NCBI GenBank assembly: GCA_001914955.1
Contig: MNDM01000002.1
Span: 1 to 41,565, forward strand
Length of the DNA stretch: 41,565 nt
Origin: Nitrospirae bacterium 13_2_20CM_2_62_8
Lineage (GTDB): Bacteria; Nitrospirota; Nitrospiria; Nitrospirales; Nitrospiraceae
Direction: 5' to 3'
Positions 26,397-33,581 of this stretch are shown in pieces (positions within the stretch are counted from its first letter, which is position 1; each line of letters starts with the position of its first letter). Made by a program: the position numbers and the translations under genes. The notes under the pieces are model-generated. The model made no database searches and was not told the origin of the DNA. It saw only the letters and a list, made by a program, of their open reading frames with translations.

Positions 26397-26425
26397 AGAC
26401 TACCATGTTGGACAGGACAACGCAA
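26397..26425 (-). promoter_or_regulatory. Possible weak promoter for rimP
   Basis: On the minus strand TTGCGT (26425-26420) and TAGTCT (26402-26397) are 17 nt apart. Both boxes are poor matches. If used, transcription would start immediately before the leader hairpin. Confidence 0.3.
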
Positions 26426-26481
26426 GGGGGCTCAGGGCGCGACGGGTGGCTGATGACGAGTGGCGAGCCCGCCTGGTCCTG

Positions 26482-27321
26482 CTAGCCCAGGGAGTCCTGG
26501 AACCACGCACTCAGCCGCGCGGTGAGCGCCCCCGGTTTCCCGGTCCCAACCGGCGCCCCATCAAGACGGACCACCGGCAGGATTTCCACCGTGGTGCCGG
26601 TGAGCAAGACCTCGTCTGCTCCACGCAGCTCGTCCAAGCCGACGGCCCGTTCCTGGACTGAGACTCCCTCTTTGCGCGCAAGGGCCAGCACGATCGCGCG
26701 GGTCACGCCCGACAGGATCCGCGCTCCCGCAGGCTCGGTCATCAGCACTCCGCCCCGAACCAGCATCACATTGCTGACCGTCCCCTCGGTCACCTCTCCT
26801 CCGCGCACAAAGATCGCCTCAAAGGCTCCGCTCTCTTTCGCGCGCTGGCGGGCCATGACGTTGGGCAGCAAGTTCACGCTCTTGATGTCACACCGCCCCC
26901 AGCGCAGGTCTTCGACCGTGACCGCTGCCACTCCGGCCGAGCGCAGGGCCGGGTTTAGTGGCTGCATCTCCCGGATGGTCATGACGGCGGTCGGACGGGC
27001 CGCCGCCGGGAACAGGTGGTCTCTGGGCGCCACCCCTCGGGTGAGCTGGATATACACCTTGCTCTCCGCATAGCCGCCCCGCCTGATTCCCTCCACGACA
27101 TAGCCCTGCCATTCCCGGGTCTGAACGGGAACCGGCAACTCAATGCCCTTGGCGCTTCGCTCCAGGCGAGCCAGGTGCGCATCGAGCTGGAACGGCCTGC
27201 CATGGTAGGTTCGGATCACCTCGTACACCCCGTCGCCGAACTGGAACCCGCGATCTTCCACCGGGACCAGCGTCTCCTCCAGCGGCATGAACCGGCCATT
27301 CAGAAATCCGATGTCGGGCAT
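26482..27321 (-). CDS. dat: D-amino-acid aminotransferase (fold-type IV PLP enzyme)
   Basis: This 279-residue fold-type IV aminotransferase closely resembles Bacillus-type D-alanine aminotransferase, with EDRGFQFGDGVYEVIRTYHG near residues 22-41, the PLP lysine Lys147 in RCDIKSVNLLPNVMA, EVTEGTVSNVML and LSGVTRAIVL. The start block and the DIKS-x-NLL region are more Dat-like than IlvE- or PabC-like, so it probably makes D-glutamate or D-alanine for the cell wall; a branched-chain activity cannot be excluded. The ATG overlaps the TGA of the preceding gene (TGATG at 27321), indicating translational coupling. It is followed by the rimP leader. Confidence 0.85.
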   Translation of the reverse strand: MPDIGFLNGRFMPLEETLVPVEDRGFQFGDGVYEVIRTYHGRPFQLDAHLARLERSAKGIELPVPVQTREWQGYVVEGIRRGGYAESKVYIQLTRGVAPRDHLFPAAARPTAVMTIREMQPLNPALRSAGVAAVTVEDLRWGRCDIKSVNLLPNVMARQRAKESGAFEAIFVRGGEVTEGTVSNVMLVRGGVLMTEPAGARILSGVTRAIVLALARKEGVSVQERAVGLDELRGADEVLLTGTTVEILPVVRLDGAPVGTGKPGALTARLSAWFQDSLG

Positions 27322-27680
27322 CAGTGACCCCCAGCGCGACCGGGCCCGTCGGCGACGCCCACCAGGAACACGCGTCGGTCTTCAGCCGTGAATTTCCATC
27401 CCATCCGCTTCTCGAACACCAGCCGATGCCTGCCGGGGGCGACCGCCCGGAATTCGAACGTTCGACGTCCCGCCTCCACCGCGTTGTTGCTGGCGGTCGG
27501 AAGGAACTCGTCACTCACCAGGACCAGTGACGCCGGATCGTACACCGGGATCCAGAGCTCTCCGCGGGTCCGATCCTCCCACAGATTGATCTGAAAGCTG
27601 CCGCCGTTGGCGGCCGTGATGGCCTTCGCGTCTCGATCCGGTCCGCCGACGGACCCGTCATTCACCGATGCCGCGCTCAC
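27321..27680 (-). CDS. Chagasin-like (I42) small protein, tentative
   Basis: This 119-residue protein resembles chagasin-type cysteine-protease inhibitors in layout: SLVLVSDEFLP, then AGRRTFEFRAVAPGRHRLVFEKRMGWKF. The three inhibitory loops appear degenerate: RGELW where NPTTGYxW is usual, EAGRR for the glycine loop, and MGWKF where RPW is usual. No signal peptide is visible, so it should be cytoplasmic. The start is GTG 27680 with AAGGAG about 10 nt upstream. Its stop overlaps the dat start, so the two are coupled, although no functional link is known. It could instead be another immunoglobulin-like beta-sandwich. Confidence 0.55.
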   Translation of the reverse strand: MSAASVNDGSVGGPDRDAKAITAANGGSFQINLWEDRTRGELWIPVYDPASLVLVSDEFLPTASNNAVEAGRRTFEFRAVAPGRHRLVFEKRMGWKFTAEDRRVFLVGVADGPGRAGGH

Positions 27681-27709
27681 CCTGTGCCCGCTCCTTGCTG
27701 CGCCGCCCC

Positions 27710-28456
27710 TTACTCAGCTCCTTGGCGCTCCACCACGACTTCCTTCACCACCGCATAGTCCGTGAGTTCCAAGAGGTACCGGACCGTCGCGGCGATATCC
27801 TGCGGCTGGATCATCCGAGAGGGATCCACCGGCGCGCCTCGCACCATCGGCGTGTTGACGTAGGCCGGACAGATCGCGGTGGCGCGAATATTCCATGGCG
27901 CCCCTTCTTCGCCGATCGACTGGCTCAGCCCCACCAGTCCGAACTTCGAGGCACAGTAGGCGGCGCTGCCGGCCATGCCGATCTTCCCCGCCAGGGAAGA
28001 GATATTGACGATATAGCCTCGCCGCTGACGCTTCATCGACGGCAGCACGGCACGCGCGCAGAGAAACGCCCCGCGCAGATTCACCGAGAGGACGCGATCC
28101 CAGTCCCTTTCCGAGAGATCCTCCACACGGCCACGTCCCGAGATGCCCGCATTGTTCACCAGCACGTCGATCCGCCGGAATCGAGCGAGCGTCTGCTGGA
28201 CCGCCCGTCTCACATCGCCCGGCTTCGAGACATCCGCCGTCACCGCAAGCACGCGAGACGTTGCTCCCCGCTCGTCGCTCCCACCTTGGGCTCCCGCGAG
28301 CAGTTCCCCTACGGCTGCGCGCAGGCGGGTTCGGTGCCGCCCGACCACCACGACGCGCATCCCGGCATTCACCAGAGCCTGTGCGATCGCCAGACCGATC
28401 CCGCTGCTTCCACCGGTGACAAGCGCGACCTGGTCACGGAGTAAGGGCGCCTTCAT
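27710..28456 (-). CDS. Short-chain dehydrogenase/reductase
   Basis: This 248-residue classical SDR has the nucleotide motif TGGSSGIG (residues 14-21), NNAG (101-104), catalytic Ser154 and the YxxxK pair Tyr167/Lys171, followed by CPAYVNTPMV. The residue after the first beta-strand motif (VVVVGRHRTRL) suggests NADP preference. The substrate is unknown. A 15-residue insertion (AGAQGGSDERGATSR) interrupts the region after helix B. It lies between the Rieske protein and the chagasin-like gene. Confidence 0.9.
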   Translation of the reverse strand: MKAPLLRDQVALVTGGSSGIGLAIAQALVNAGMRVVVVGRHRTRLRAAVGELLAGAQGGSDERGATSRVLAVTADVSKPGDVRRAVQQTLARFRRIDVLVNNAGISGRGRVEDLSERDWDRVLSVNLRGAFLCARAVLPSMKRQRRGYIVNISSLAGKIGMAGSAAYCASKFGLVGLSQSIGEEGAPWNIRATAICPAYVNTPMVRGAPVDPSRMIQPQDIAATVRYLLELTDYAVVKEVVVERQGAE

Positions 28457-28519
28457 CCATCACACAAACTGGCACACCGCCCCGCAGGCCCCGTCTGCAC
28501 GCCGCTCGTGGTCTACTTC

Positions 28520-28837
28520 CTAGACCTTCCGGCGAGCGCCGACGTACACCTCGTGACCCTCGACCTTCACCTCGTAACTTCCGACGCAATAGCCGCCGTC
28601 GTCGGTCCCCCGCCCGTTGCGGACATCGAACGACAGGTCATGCCAAGGACACGAGACGACGTAGCCCTTCAGACGTCCCTCGCCGAGCGGGCCACCTTCA
28701 TGGGGGCAGGTATTGTAAATGGCATAGAAGCTCCCCCCGACGTTGAAGACGGCGATGGGTTTCCCATTCACCTCTATCACTTTGGATTCACCCGGTGGGA
28801 TTTCGTCGATCCGGGCGGCCATCTGAAATCCATCCAT
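28520..28837 (-). CDS. Rieske-type [2Fe-2S] ferredoxin
   Basis: This 105-residue protein has the complete Rieske cluster site C-x-H-(16)-C-x2-H: Cys44, His46, Cys63 and His66 (NTCPHEGGPLGEG and VSCPWHDLSFD). The fold matches small soluble ferredoxins of dioxygenase systems and NirD-like subunits. No oxygenase or nitrite reductase large subunit is nearby, so its partner is unknown. ATG 28837 is chosen over earlier in-frame starts, because CAGGAG lies about 7 nt upstream and the extra residues would be non-homologous and overlap the DUF192 gene. Confidence 0.92.
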   Translation of the reverse strand: MDGFQMAARIDEIPPGESKVIEVNGKPIAVFNVGGSFYAIYNTCPHEGGPLGEGRLKGYVVSCPWHDLSFDVRNGRGTDDGGYCVGSYEVKVEGHEVYVGARRKV

Positions 28838-28908
28838 GCGCGCGCGCTCCTGCTCCAAGGCGATCCACCCTTCCGGGGACGCGGACGGGCAGGCCGGGGC
28901 GCCCCGGA

Positions 28909-29403
28909 TCACAAGCGGAGCGTGAATTTCAACTCCGCGCCCGGCACCAGACGCTCCCGCTTGAGGAACCCCGCGGCCGTTTGGATCACGTATCTGGCCT
29001 TTTCCGGCGGTGGACCGTACCAGGGACAAGGATCCTGAGGACAGGGGTCCGCACCCTCCACGAGGTGGACCACGTGCCGGCTTGCATCCACCCAGATCAT
29101 GTCGACCGGAATTTTAAACCCCTTGGTCCGCAGCCGGTGGCGGTCGGAGGTTTCGAAGATATACAGCATCCCCGAGTCTGGGGGCAATCCCTCCCTGAAT
29201 GCCAGACCGAATAGGAGCTTTTCCGGGGTATCGGCCACCTCTGCGTCGATCTCCGTCCCGCTTGGAAACGTTACGATGATGGTGTCGGTGTCCTTCCAAT
29301 TGGTCAGAAACAGACTGCCGATGATCAGCACGAGGGACAGGCCCAGGAGCACAACCACACGGCTGTGCGTTGTGGCGGACTTCGATGGTGTCGACGGTTC
29401 CAC
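28909..29403 (-). CDS. DUF192 membrane-anchored protein
   Basis: This is a 164-residue DUF192 protein. One transmembrane segment (about residues 16-34, VVVLLGLSLVLIIGSLFLT) anchors a periplasmic domain with the family pattern EVADTPEKLLFGLAFRE, GMLYIFE, IPVDMIWVDASRHVVHLVEGADPCPQDPCPWY and AAGFLKRERLVPG. The paired cysteines (PCPQDPCP) are typical of the family. The function of DUF192 is not known. GTG 29403 is chosen over TTG 29439, because AGGAGA lies 5-6 nt upstream of the GTG. It is the first gene of the long minus-strand run. Confidence 0.88.
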   Translation of the reverse strand: MEPSTPSKSATTHSRVVVLLGLSLVLIIGSLFLTNWKDTDTIIVTFPSGTEIDAEVADTPEKLLFGLAFREGLPPDSGMLYIFETSDRHRLRTKGFKIPVDMIWVDASRHVVHLVEGADPCPQDPCPWYGPPPEKARYVIQTAAGFLKRERLVPGAELKFTLRL

Positions 29404-29488
29404 CCGTTCTCCTGACAATTTCGGTCGGCCTAGGCCCAATGGCCCATACAGATCAACGACATGGGGCTTCTGATCACCACTTTCCTTG

Positions 29489-29518
29489 TTGACTTGGAAA
29501 AGGGGCCGGGTCTAGAAT
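29489..29518 (+). promoter_or_regulatory. Promoter for the ferredoxin gene
   Basis: TTGACT (29489-29494) and TAGAAT (29513-29518) are 18 nt apart on the plus strand. The start would fall near 29525, giving a leader of about 68 nt. It faces the minus-strand promoter at 29538-29567. Confidence 0.65.
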
Positions 29519-29537
29519 AAACGCATATTGCTACATG

Positions 29538-29567
29538 AATATGGTGGCGGGCGCGCGGAGTTGTCAA
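29538..29567 (-). promoter_or_regulatory. Promoter for the DUF192-Rieske-SDR run
   Basis: On the minus strand a consensus TTGACA (29567-29562) and CATATT (29543-29538) are 18 nt apart. The predicted start near 29531 would make its transcript run back across the ferredoxin promoter. Confidence 0.55.
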
Positions 29568-29592
29568 TACAGTTCGTAAGGAGGCCGGGATT

Positions 29593-29940
29593 ATGGCTTT
29601 GTTAATTACCGCTGAATGCATCTCTTGCGGAGCCTGCTTACCGGAATGTCCTAATGAGGCCATCTTCGAGACGCGGAGCGATGCGGAGACGAAAGGGTAC
29701 CATGTGGGTGACGGCCAGGGCGAGGGAGATAGTATCTATGTCATCACCCATGACCGCTGCACCGAGTGCGTCGGCCATTTTGACGAGCCGCAATGCGCCG
29801 CCGTCTGCCCAGTTGACAACTGTTGCATCTCGGATCCGGTCTATCCTGAAACGACCGAGGTCCTCCTCGAGAAAGCCAGGAAGCTGAATCCGGAGAAGCA
29901 GATTGACGACGCGAAAGTCTGGAGCGGCGTCAGGAACTAA
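29593..29940 (+). CDS. 2[4Fe-4S] ferredoxin, Alvin/YfhL type
   Basis: This 115-residue soluble ferredoxin has two cluster motifs. Cluster I uses Cys9, Cys12, Cys15 and Cys19 (CISCGACLPECP). Cluster II uses Cys56, Cys59, Cys68 and Cys72, with the enlarged C-x2-C-x8-C-x3-C spacing that defines Allochromatium/YfhL-type ferredoxins with low-potential clusters. It has a longer insert between clusters and a C-terminal helix. In an autotroph using the reductive TCA cycle such a ferredoxin could serve 2-oxoacid oxidoreductases; that is inference. AAGGAGG precedes ATG 29593. It is monocistronic, with its own promoter and terminator. Confidence 0.95.
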   Translation: MALLITAECISCGACLPECPNEAIFETRSDAETKGYHVGDGQGEGDSIYVITHDRCTECVGHFDEPQCAAVCPVDNCCISDPVYPETTEVLLEKARKLNPEKQIDDAKVWSGVRN

Positions 29941-29996
29941 CCGCCGCCGGCCGGCCGCGTTCGGGTTCTCGCCCGCAAATCAGAGCCCCACATGAC

Positions 29997-30033
29997 AAGC
30001 CCCATCCTGGTCCGGGATGGGGCTTCTTTGTTT
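29997..30033 (+). terminator. Intrinsic terminator after the ferredoxin
   Basis: An 11-bp perfect stem (29997-30007 with 30015-30025, AAGCCCCATCC type) has a 7-nt loop and is followed by CTTTGTTT. Confidence 0.85.
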
Positions 30034-30060
30034 CAGCGCTTCGGGAGAACTGCTCAAAAG

Positions 30061-30089
30061 TTCGACTGAGCCGATGTTCGTGCTATACT
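30061..30089 (+). promoter_or_regulatory. Possible promoter for the 110-residue exported protein
   Basis: TATACT (30084-30089) is a good -10 box; the best -35 at 17 nt is TTCGAC (30061-30066), which is poor. The transcript leader would be about 90 nt. Confidence 0.45.
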
Positions 30090-30186
30090 TTCTTTCATGG
30101 CCACAGAGGCTCGCCGACAGACAACCCGGCCAGACTTTCACCCAAGCGGGCCCGTTGAAGGAGAGGAAACGCACGGAGGTTCAACC

Positions 30187-30519
30187 ATGCGAACCAAATG
30201 GGCTTTCCTGTTGTGCCTGTGCGTGGTCCTGTGGGGCGCAGCGCCCGTGCAAGGGACCACCGGCGACGTCCCCGGGGTCATCGAGGGTTTCATGGCGAAG
30301 CAATTCCCCGATGCCCGAAGTCGTTTCTGGATCGTGAACGGGACGCAGTGGCAGGCCGAGGACGAAATGGTCGTTGACCTCAATACGGTTGTCATGAGTC
30401 TGTTCAGCCTGGCACCGACCGAGAACCGGTACTTGCTGCTGATCGTGGGAGGAAAACTGGCCGCCGCTCAGAACATCCCGCTTGATGGGACCGTGGACTG
30501 CCAGCCTGAAAAAGCCTGA
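30187..30519 (+). CDS. Small exported protein of unknown function
   Basis: No family was recognised. The 110-residue product begins with a signal peptide (MRTKWAFLLCLCVVLWGAAP, cleavage near residue 23 after VQG). The mature part (about 87 residues) contains GVIEGFMAKQFPDARSRFWI, WQAEDEMVVDLNT and YLLLIVGGKLAAAQNIPLDG, with a single Cys near the end, and looks like a compact alpha/beta domain. ATG 30187 is chosen because GGAGG lies 7 nt upstream; a longer frame from 30097 lacks a signal peptide. It stands alone between terminators at 29997-30033 and 30541-30581. Confidence 0.75.
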   Translation: MRTKWAFLLCLCVVLWGAAPVQGTTGDVPGVIEGFMAKQFPDARSRFWIVNGTQWQAEDEMVVDLNTVVMSLFSLAPTENRYLLLIVGGKLAAAQNIPLDGTVDCQPEKA

Positions 30520-30540
30520 ATCGGCCGTCCTCGCCAAATC

Positions 30541-30581
30541 AAAACGCCCCGCCCGCCTTGATACGGCGGACGGGGCGTTTT
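30541..30581. terminator. Bidirectional intrinsic terminator
   Basis: A stem of about 17 bp with one mismatch (30541-30557 with 30565-30581) has a 7-nt loop and is bounded by AAAA on the left and TTTT on the right, so it works for both the plus-strand exported protein and the minus-strand cupredoxin. Confidence 0.9.
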
Positions 30582-30609
30582 CGCTGAGCGCCTGTAAGCC
30601 GGACTCTCG

Positions 30610-31095
30610 TTAGCGGCCCAACGCCACAAACTTCCCACCAACGTGGCCCGGATGCAAGTGGCAGTTATAAACGAACGTGCTCCCGGTGGTCGCGTAGAAG
30701 AGATCGCTGGTCGGGATCCCGATATACTTGGTCTCGCCAGGTTTCAGCACCAGCTTTATCTTCAGCACGCTTGGCGCCTCGAACGCCGCATCCGCCGTCA
30801 TAAAGAAGCCGTGCTCGACTGAGGTAGTGTTCGTCACCTTCAGCACGACTGGGTTTCCGCCGGTACGGCCCTTAAAATCAACGATGGTCGTGGGCGGGTA
30901 CCAGGCTTTCATGTTCCCAATTTCGATTGCCTGAATCTCCGCGTCAACCGGCAACTCCTTAAACGCCTGACCGACGACGGAGCCGGTATCCAGGTCGCCG
31001 ATCTCGACGCCGCCCGCGTGGTGGGCGACTGAGGAGGCCGCCCCACCTGCAATGATGACAAGGCCGAACAATATTGCCACGATCATCTTACCCAT
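30610..31095 (-). CDS. Periplasmic cupredoxin (single-domain copper protein)
   Basis: This 161-residue exported protein has a signal peptide ending near residue 24 (SSVA) and a cupredoxin domain with the copper-site segment YNCHLHPGHVGGK. Probable ligands are His95 (SVEHGFF), Cys145 and His148. The usual axial Met position is Gly153, and an extra His151 is present. The block VEHGFFM...KPGETKYIGI is laid out as in nitrosocyanin, plastocyanin-like and Cox2-like cupredoxins. It is probably an electron carrier or copper-binding protein in the periplasm; its partner is unknown. GGGAGGT precedes ATG 31095. It is monocistronic, between the bidirectional terminator and a promoter near 31218-31247. 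Confidence 0.88.
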   Translation of the reverse strand: MGKMIVAILFGLVIIAGGAASSVAHHAGGVEIGDLDTGSVVGQAFKELPVDAEIQAIEIGNMKAWYPPTTIVDFKGRTGGNPVVLKVTNTTSVEHGFFMTADAAFEAPSVLKIKLVLKPGETKYIGIPTSDLFYATTGSTFVYNCHLHPGHVGGKFVALGR

Positions 31096-31217
31096 GGCCT
31101 ACCTCCCTTAGAAGATAATGAAATGTGATGAGGTGAGTGAATGAGCAATCTCACAGCCGACGTGATCACGACCCACTGATTGAGCGTCTGCCCGGCCACT
31201 GATGACAACGCCGCCCC

Positions 31218-31247
31218 TTATAGCATAAGGCCCTTCGCGGAAGCAAG
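31218..31247 (-). promoter_or_regulatory. Possible promoter for the cupredoxin
   Basis: On the minus strand TTGCTT (31247-31242) and TATAAG (31223-31218) are 18 nt apart, leaving a leader of about 115 nt. The remaining gap up to 31374 has no gene. Confidence 0.45.
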
Positions 31248-31374
31248 ACCGTTCTTTTGCATCCGGCCCCTGCTCGCACCCAACCGAATTTGCTAAGAAA
31301 TTTGACTCCAAGTGGGCCACCACGGCCATTTCACCGGCTTTGTAACGGGGCCATGGCGGGTGGACCATCATCCG

Positions 31375-32910
31375 TCATCCCCCACCCATCAACAGATCAA
31401 ACGGAGCATAGTCGTCGGTCAAGATCACCCCTTGGGGCCAGTCACGGTCACGTCGGGTGGCCAGCAGTCCCGGCACCTCCGACGGCATCCGACGTTGCGC
31501 CACAAGTTCGGCTACCCGGGCGGTAAACTCCGGCTGGCGGATCATCGTCACAGGAGCACCCGCAAAAAAGATGAGGTTTTCCGCATCGGGCTGAGGGGTT
31601 TGCCAGGGACCCTTCACGCCAAATGATTCGATCAAGGGGAACACCGTACGAAGCGTCGCGACCACCGCGTTGGCCCGTTGACGAGCCGGTCCGTCGCCGG
31701 ACGAGGACAGATTCACCGCCAGCACGCCATCAGGATTCAGGTGTGAGCGGACTTCAGCGAAGAACTCCTGGGTCGTCAGGTGGAAGGGGATGAGATGCCT
31801 GGCGAAGACATCCAGCCAGATCACATCGTACCGGGCATCGGTTGTCCGGAAGAACGCTCGGGCATCGTTGACGTACATCCGATGACCCGTAGCCCCCGAA
31901 TACCCAAAGTACTGCTCTGCCGCCCGGACCACCGAGGGATCCACCTCGACAAGATCCAGTTCCAGATCGGGCCAGCGACGGGCCAGCCACTTGGCGAGCG
32001 ACCCCCCACCATGGCCCAGGATCAGCGCCCGCTTCGGAGCAGGATGAAGCGCCAGAGCCGCCATCATCATTTGGCTATAGGGAAGGAACAACTCGACCGG
32101 CTCAACCCTCCACATAATGGCATGGAAGGTCCGGTCCAGGATCAGATAGCGCAACAGATCGTCATCCCGAACGCGGATTTGTTGGTACGGGCTGTCCTCT
32201 TGATAGATCGGCGCGGGCAGCACGAGAACCGGATGCAGGGCCAGCCAGCCCATCAGGCCCAGGCCTCCGACCACGGGGGCCGCCGTCCGCGCTCGGACCG
32301 CCGCTGCACGCCACCACCACGCCAACCCGAGCAGGACCTGGATCCCGCCCAGCACGGCCACCAGCCTCAAGCTGCCCAGCCAGGTCAACAGATAGAAGGC
32401 CGTTCCCCAGGTCCCGACGAGGCTCCCGACTGTTGAGACCGCGATCATGCCGCCCGTGTGCCTTCCCAGATGTCCGATATCGGCGATCGAGAGGCGGAGC
32501 AGCGCGGGAAGCGCGCCGCTCAGTCCGAATGCCGGGGGCGCCAGCAGCAGGCTGGCGGCCACGCAGGGCCCCCAGCGAGGGTCCTGAATCCACGCGGAGA
32601 CTTTGAACATGACCGGCTGCCCCGCCCAGGCCAACAGGAACGTCCAGCCACCCGAGGCCAGCAGAAGCCCGGCCACGACAGCCCCGGCCGGCCGGCGGTC
32701 GGCGAGCCATCCCCCCGTCGCATACCCGCTGCTCATGGCCGCAAGGATCACCCCGATCAACGCGCCCCAGACAAAGAGCGAGTTGCCGAACATCGGAGCG
32801 AGCAGCCGGCTGCCGAGGATTTCCAGAGCCATCACCACCGCTCCGGTGATGAACGCGGTGACAAACAGCCACGGGCGGGACCACTGCGCCTTGCCGGATG
32901 GTGCGGTCAT
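31375..32910 (-). CDS. Membrane protein fused to spermidine-synthase-like domain
   Basis: This 511-residue protein has an N-terminal membrane half with six or seven hydrophobic segments (about residues 15-230, starting FVTAFITGAVVMALEILGSRLLAP) and a C-terminal Rossmann domain of the spermidine-synthase superfamily. The latter carries ALILGHGGGSLAKWLA, LDLVEVDPSVV, NDARAFFR and VIWLDVFARHLIPFHLTT. This fused family is widespread and mostly uncharacterised; a small-molecule transferase acting at the membrane is the usual guess. Polyamine synthesis cannot be claimed, because the typical polyamine-binding residues were not verified. The Shine-Dalgarno is weak. It lies 65 nt downstream of the CBS gene and probably shares its promoter. 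Confidence 0.85.
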   Translation of the reverse strand: MTAPSGKAQWSRPWLFVTAFITGAVVMALEILGSRLLAPMFGNSLFVWGALIGVILAAMSSGYATGGWLADRRPAGAVVAGLLLASGGWTFLLAWAGQPVMFKVSAWIQDPRWGPCVAASLLLAPPAFGLSGALPALLRLSIADIGHLGRHTGGMIAVSTVGSLVGTWGTAFYLLTWLGSLRLVAVLGGIQVLLGLAWWWRAAAVRARTAAPVVGGLGLMGWLALHPVLVLPAPIYQEDSPYQQIRVRDDDLLRYLILDRTFHAIMWRVEPVELFLPYSQMMMAALALHPAPKRALILGHGGGSLAKWLARRWPDLELDLVEVDPSVVRAAEQYFGYSGATGHRMYVNDARAFFRTTDARYDVIWLDVFARHLIPFHLTTQEFFAEVRSHLNPDGVLAVNLSSSGDGPARQRANAVVATLRTVFPLIESFGVKGPWQTPQPDAENLIFFAGAPVTMIRQPEFTARVAELVAQRRMPSEVPGLLATRRDRDWPQGVILTDDYAPFDLLMGGG

Positions 32911-32974
32911 ACGTCAGGGGCGCCGAGGGGAGCGAGTTGAGATGGAGGAGGAAGCATGGAGGGTACGGATGGGG

Positions 32975-33409
32975 TCAGAGCGTTCCCCAATTCTTGAAAT
33001 AGCGGAGCAGGTCGCGGACCGAGACCATGCCGACGATTTGGCCGTCTTGGGTGATGGCGAGGTGTCTGATCCCTTTTTCAGCCATGAGATCGCTCGCATC
33101 ATGGGCAGACCGGTCGATCTCGATCGTGATCACAGGGCTGCTCATCACGGTGCGAACCCGTGTTTGCGCCGGGTCGAGCCCTCCGGCCATGGCCTTCCGC
33201 ACCAGGTCGGTCTCGCTGACCACCCCCACGTAAGAGCCCTGCTCGAAGACCATCAAGGCCCCGACCCGTGTCTCGCGCATCAGACCGGCCGCTTCCGTCA
33301 ATGCCGCGTCCGGGCTGACGGTGCGGATCTTGCGGTTCATCATCACGGCCAGGGGCCGCAACATCGTGCCGCTCTGTGCCGCCACGCGCTGAATCTCCTC
33401 CGCACTCAC
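32975..33409 (-). CDS. Tandem CBS-domain protein
   Basis: This 144-residue stand-alone Bateman module has two CBS domains. The first runs from about 20 to 75 (MMNRKIRTVSPDAALTEAAGLM, GVVSETDLVRKAM) and the second from about 85 to 140 (VMSSPVITIEIDRSAHDASDLM, GMVSVRDLLRYF). Such modules bind adenine nucleotides and often regulate a partner; none is identified here. The start is uncertain. GTG 33409 lies only about 8 nt from the predicted transcription start, with no Shine-Dalgarno; ATG 33364 is the alternative. Confidence 0.88.
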   Translation of the reverse strand: MSAEEIQRVAAQSGTMLRPLAVMMNRKIRTVSPDAALTEAAGLMRETRVGALMVFEQGSYVGVVSETDLVRKAMAGGLDPAQTRVRTVMSSPVITIEIDRSAHDASDLMAEKGIRHLAITQDGQIVGMVSVRDLLRYFKNWGTL

Positions 33410-33423
33410 TCGGGGACGGCGGG

Positions 33424-33452
33424 ATTGTACTGAACCAGCCGGAGGGTGTCAA
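33424..33452 (-). promoter_or_regulatory. Consensus promoter for the CBS gene
   Basis: On the minus strand a perfect TTGACA (33452-33447) and TACAAT (33429-33424) are spaced by 17 nt. The predicted start, near 33417, is very close to GTG 33409. Confidence 0.75.
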
Positions 33453-33483
33453 TCACAAGGGACGCGCTGAAGGCGGGGTTCCC

Positions 33484-33512
33484 TTGCCGGGCCGCGCCCT
33501 CCTTGTTATACT
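33484..33512 (+). promoter_or_regulatory. Promoter for ugd
   Basis: TTGCCG (33484-33489) and TATACT (33507-33512) are 17 nt apart, with a leader of about 63 nt to GTG 33582. It diverges from the CBS promoter at 33424-33452. Confidence 0.65.
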
Positions 33513-33581
33513 CAGCTCCCTGCTCGATCCCGGTCCGGTCCGGGAAGGCCCAAGCGCAGTGGACTCGCGGGGGAGGCTCAC

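Noticed and set aside
28838-29029. N-terminal extension of the Rieske protein from an upstream in-frame start
   Set aside because: The extra residues overlap the DUF192 coding region in another frame and have no Rieske similarity; ATG 28837 has a good Shine-Dalgarno.
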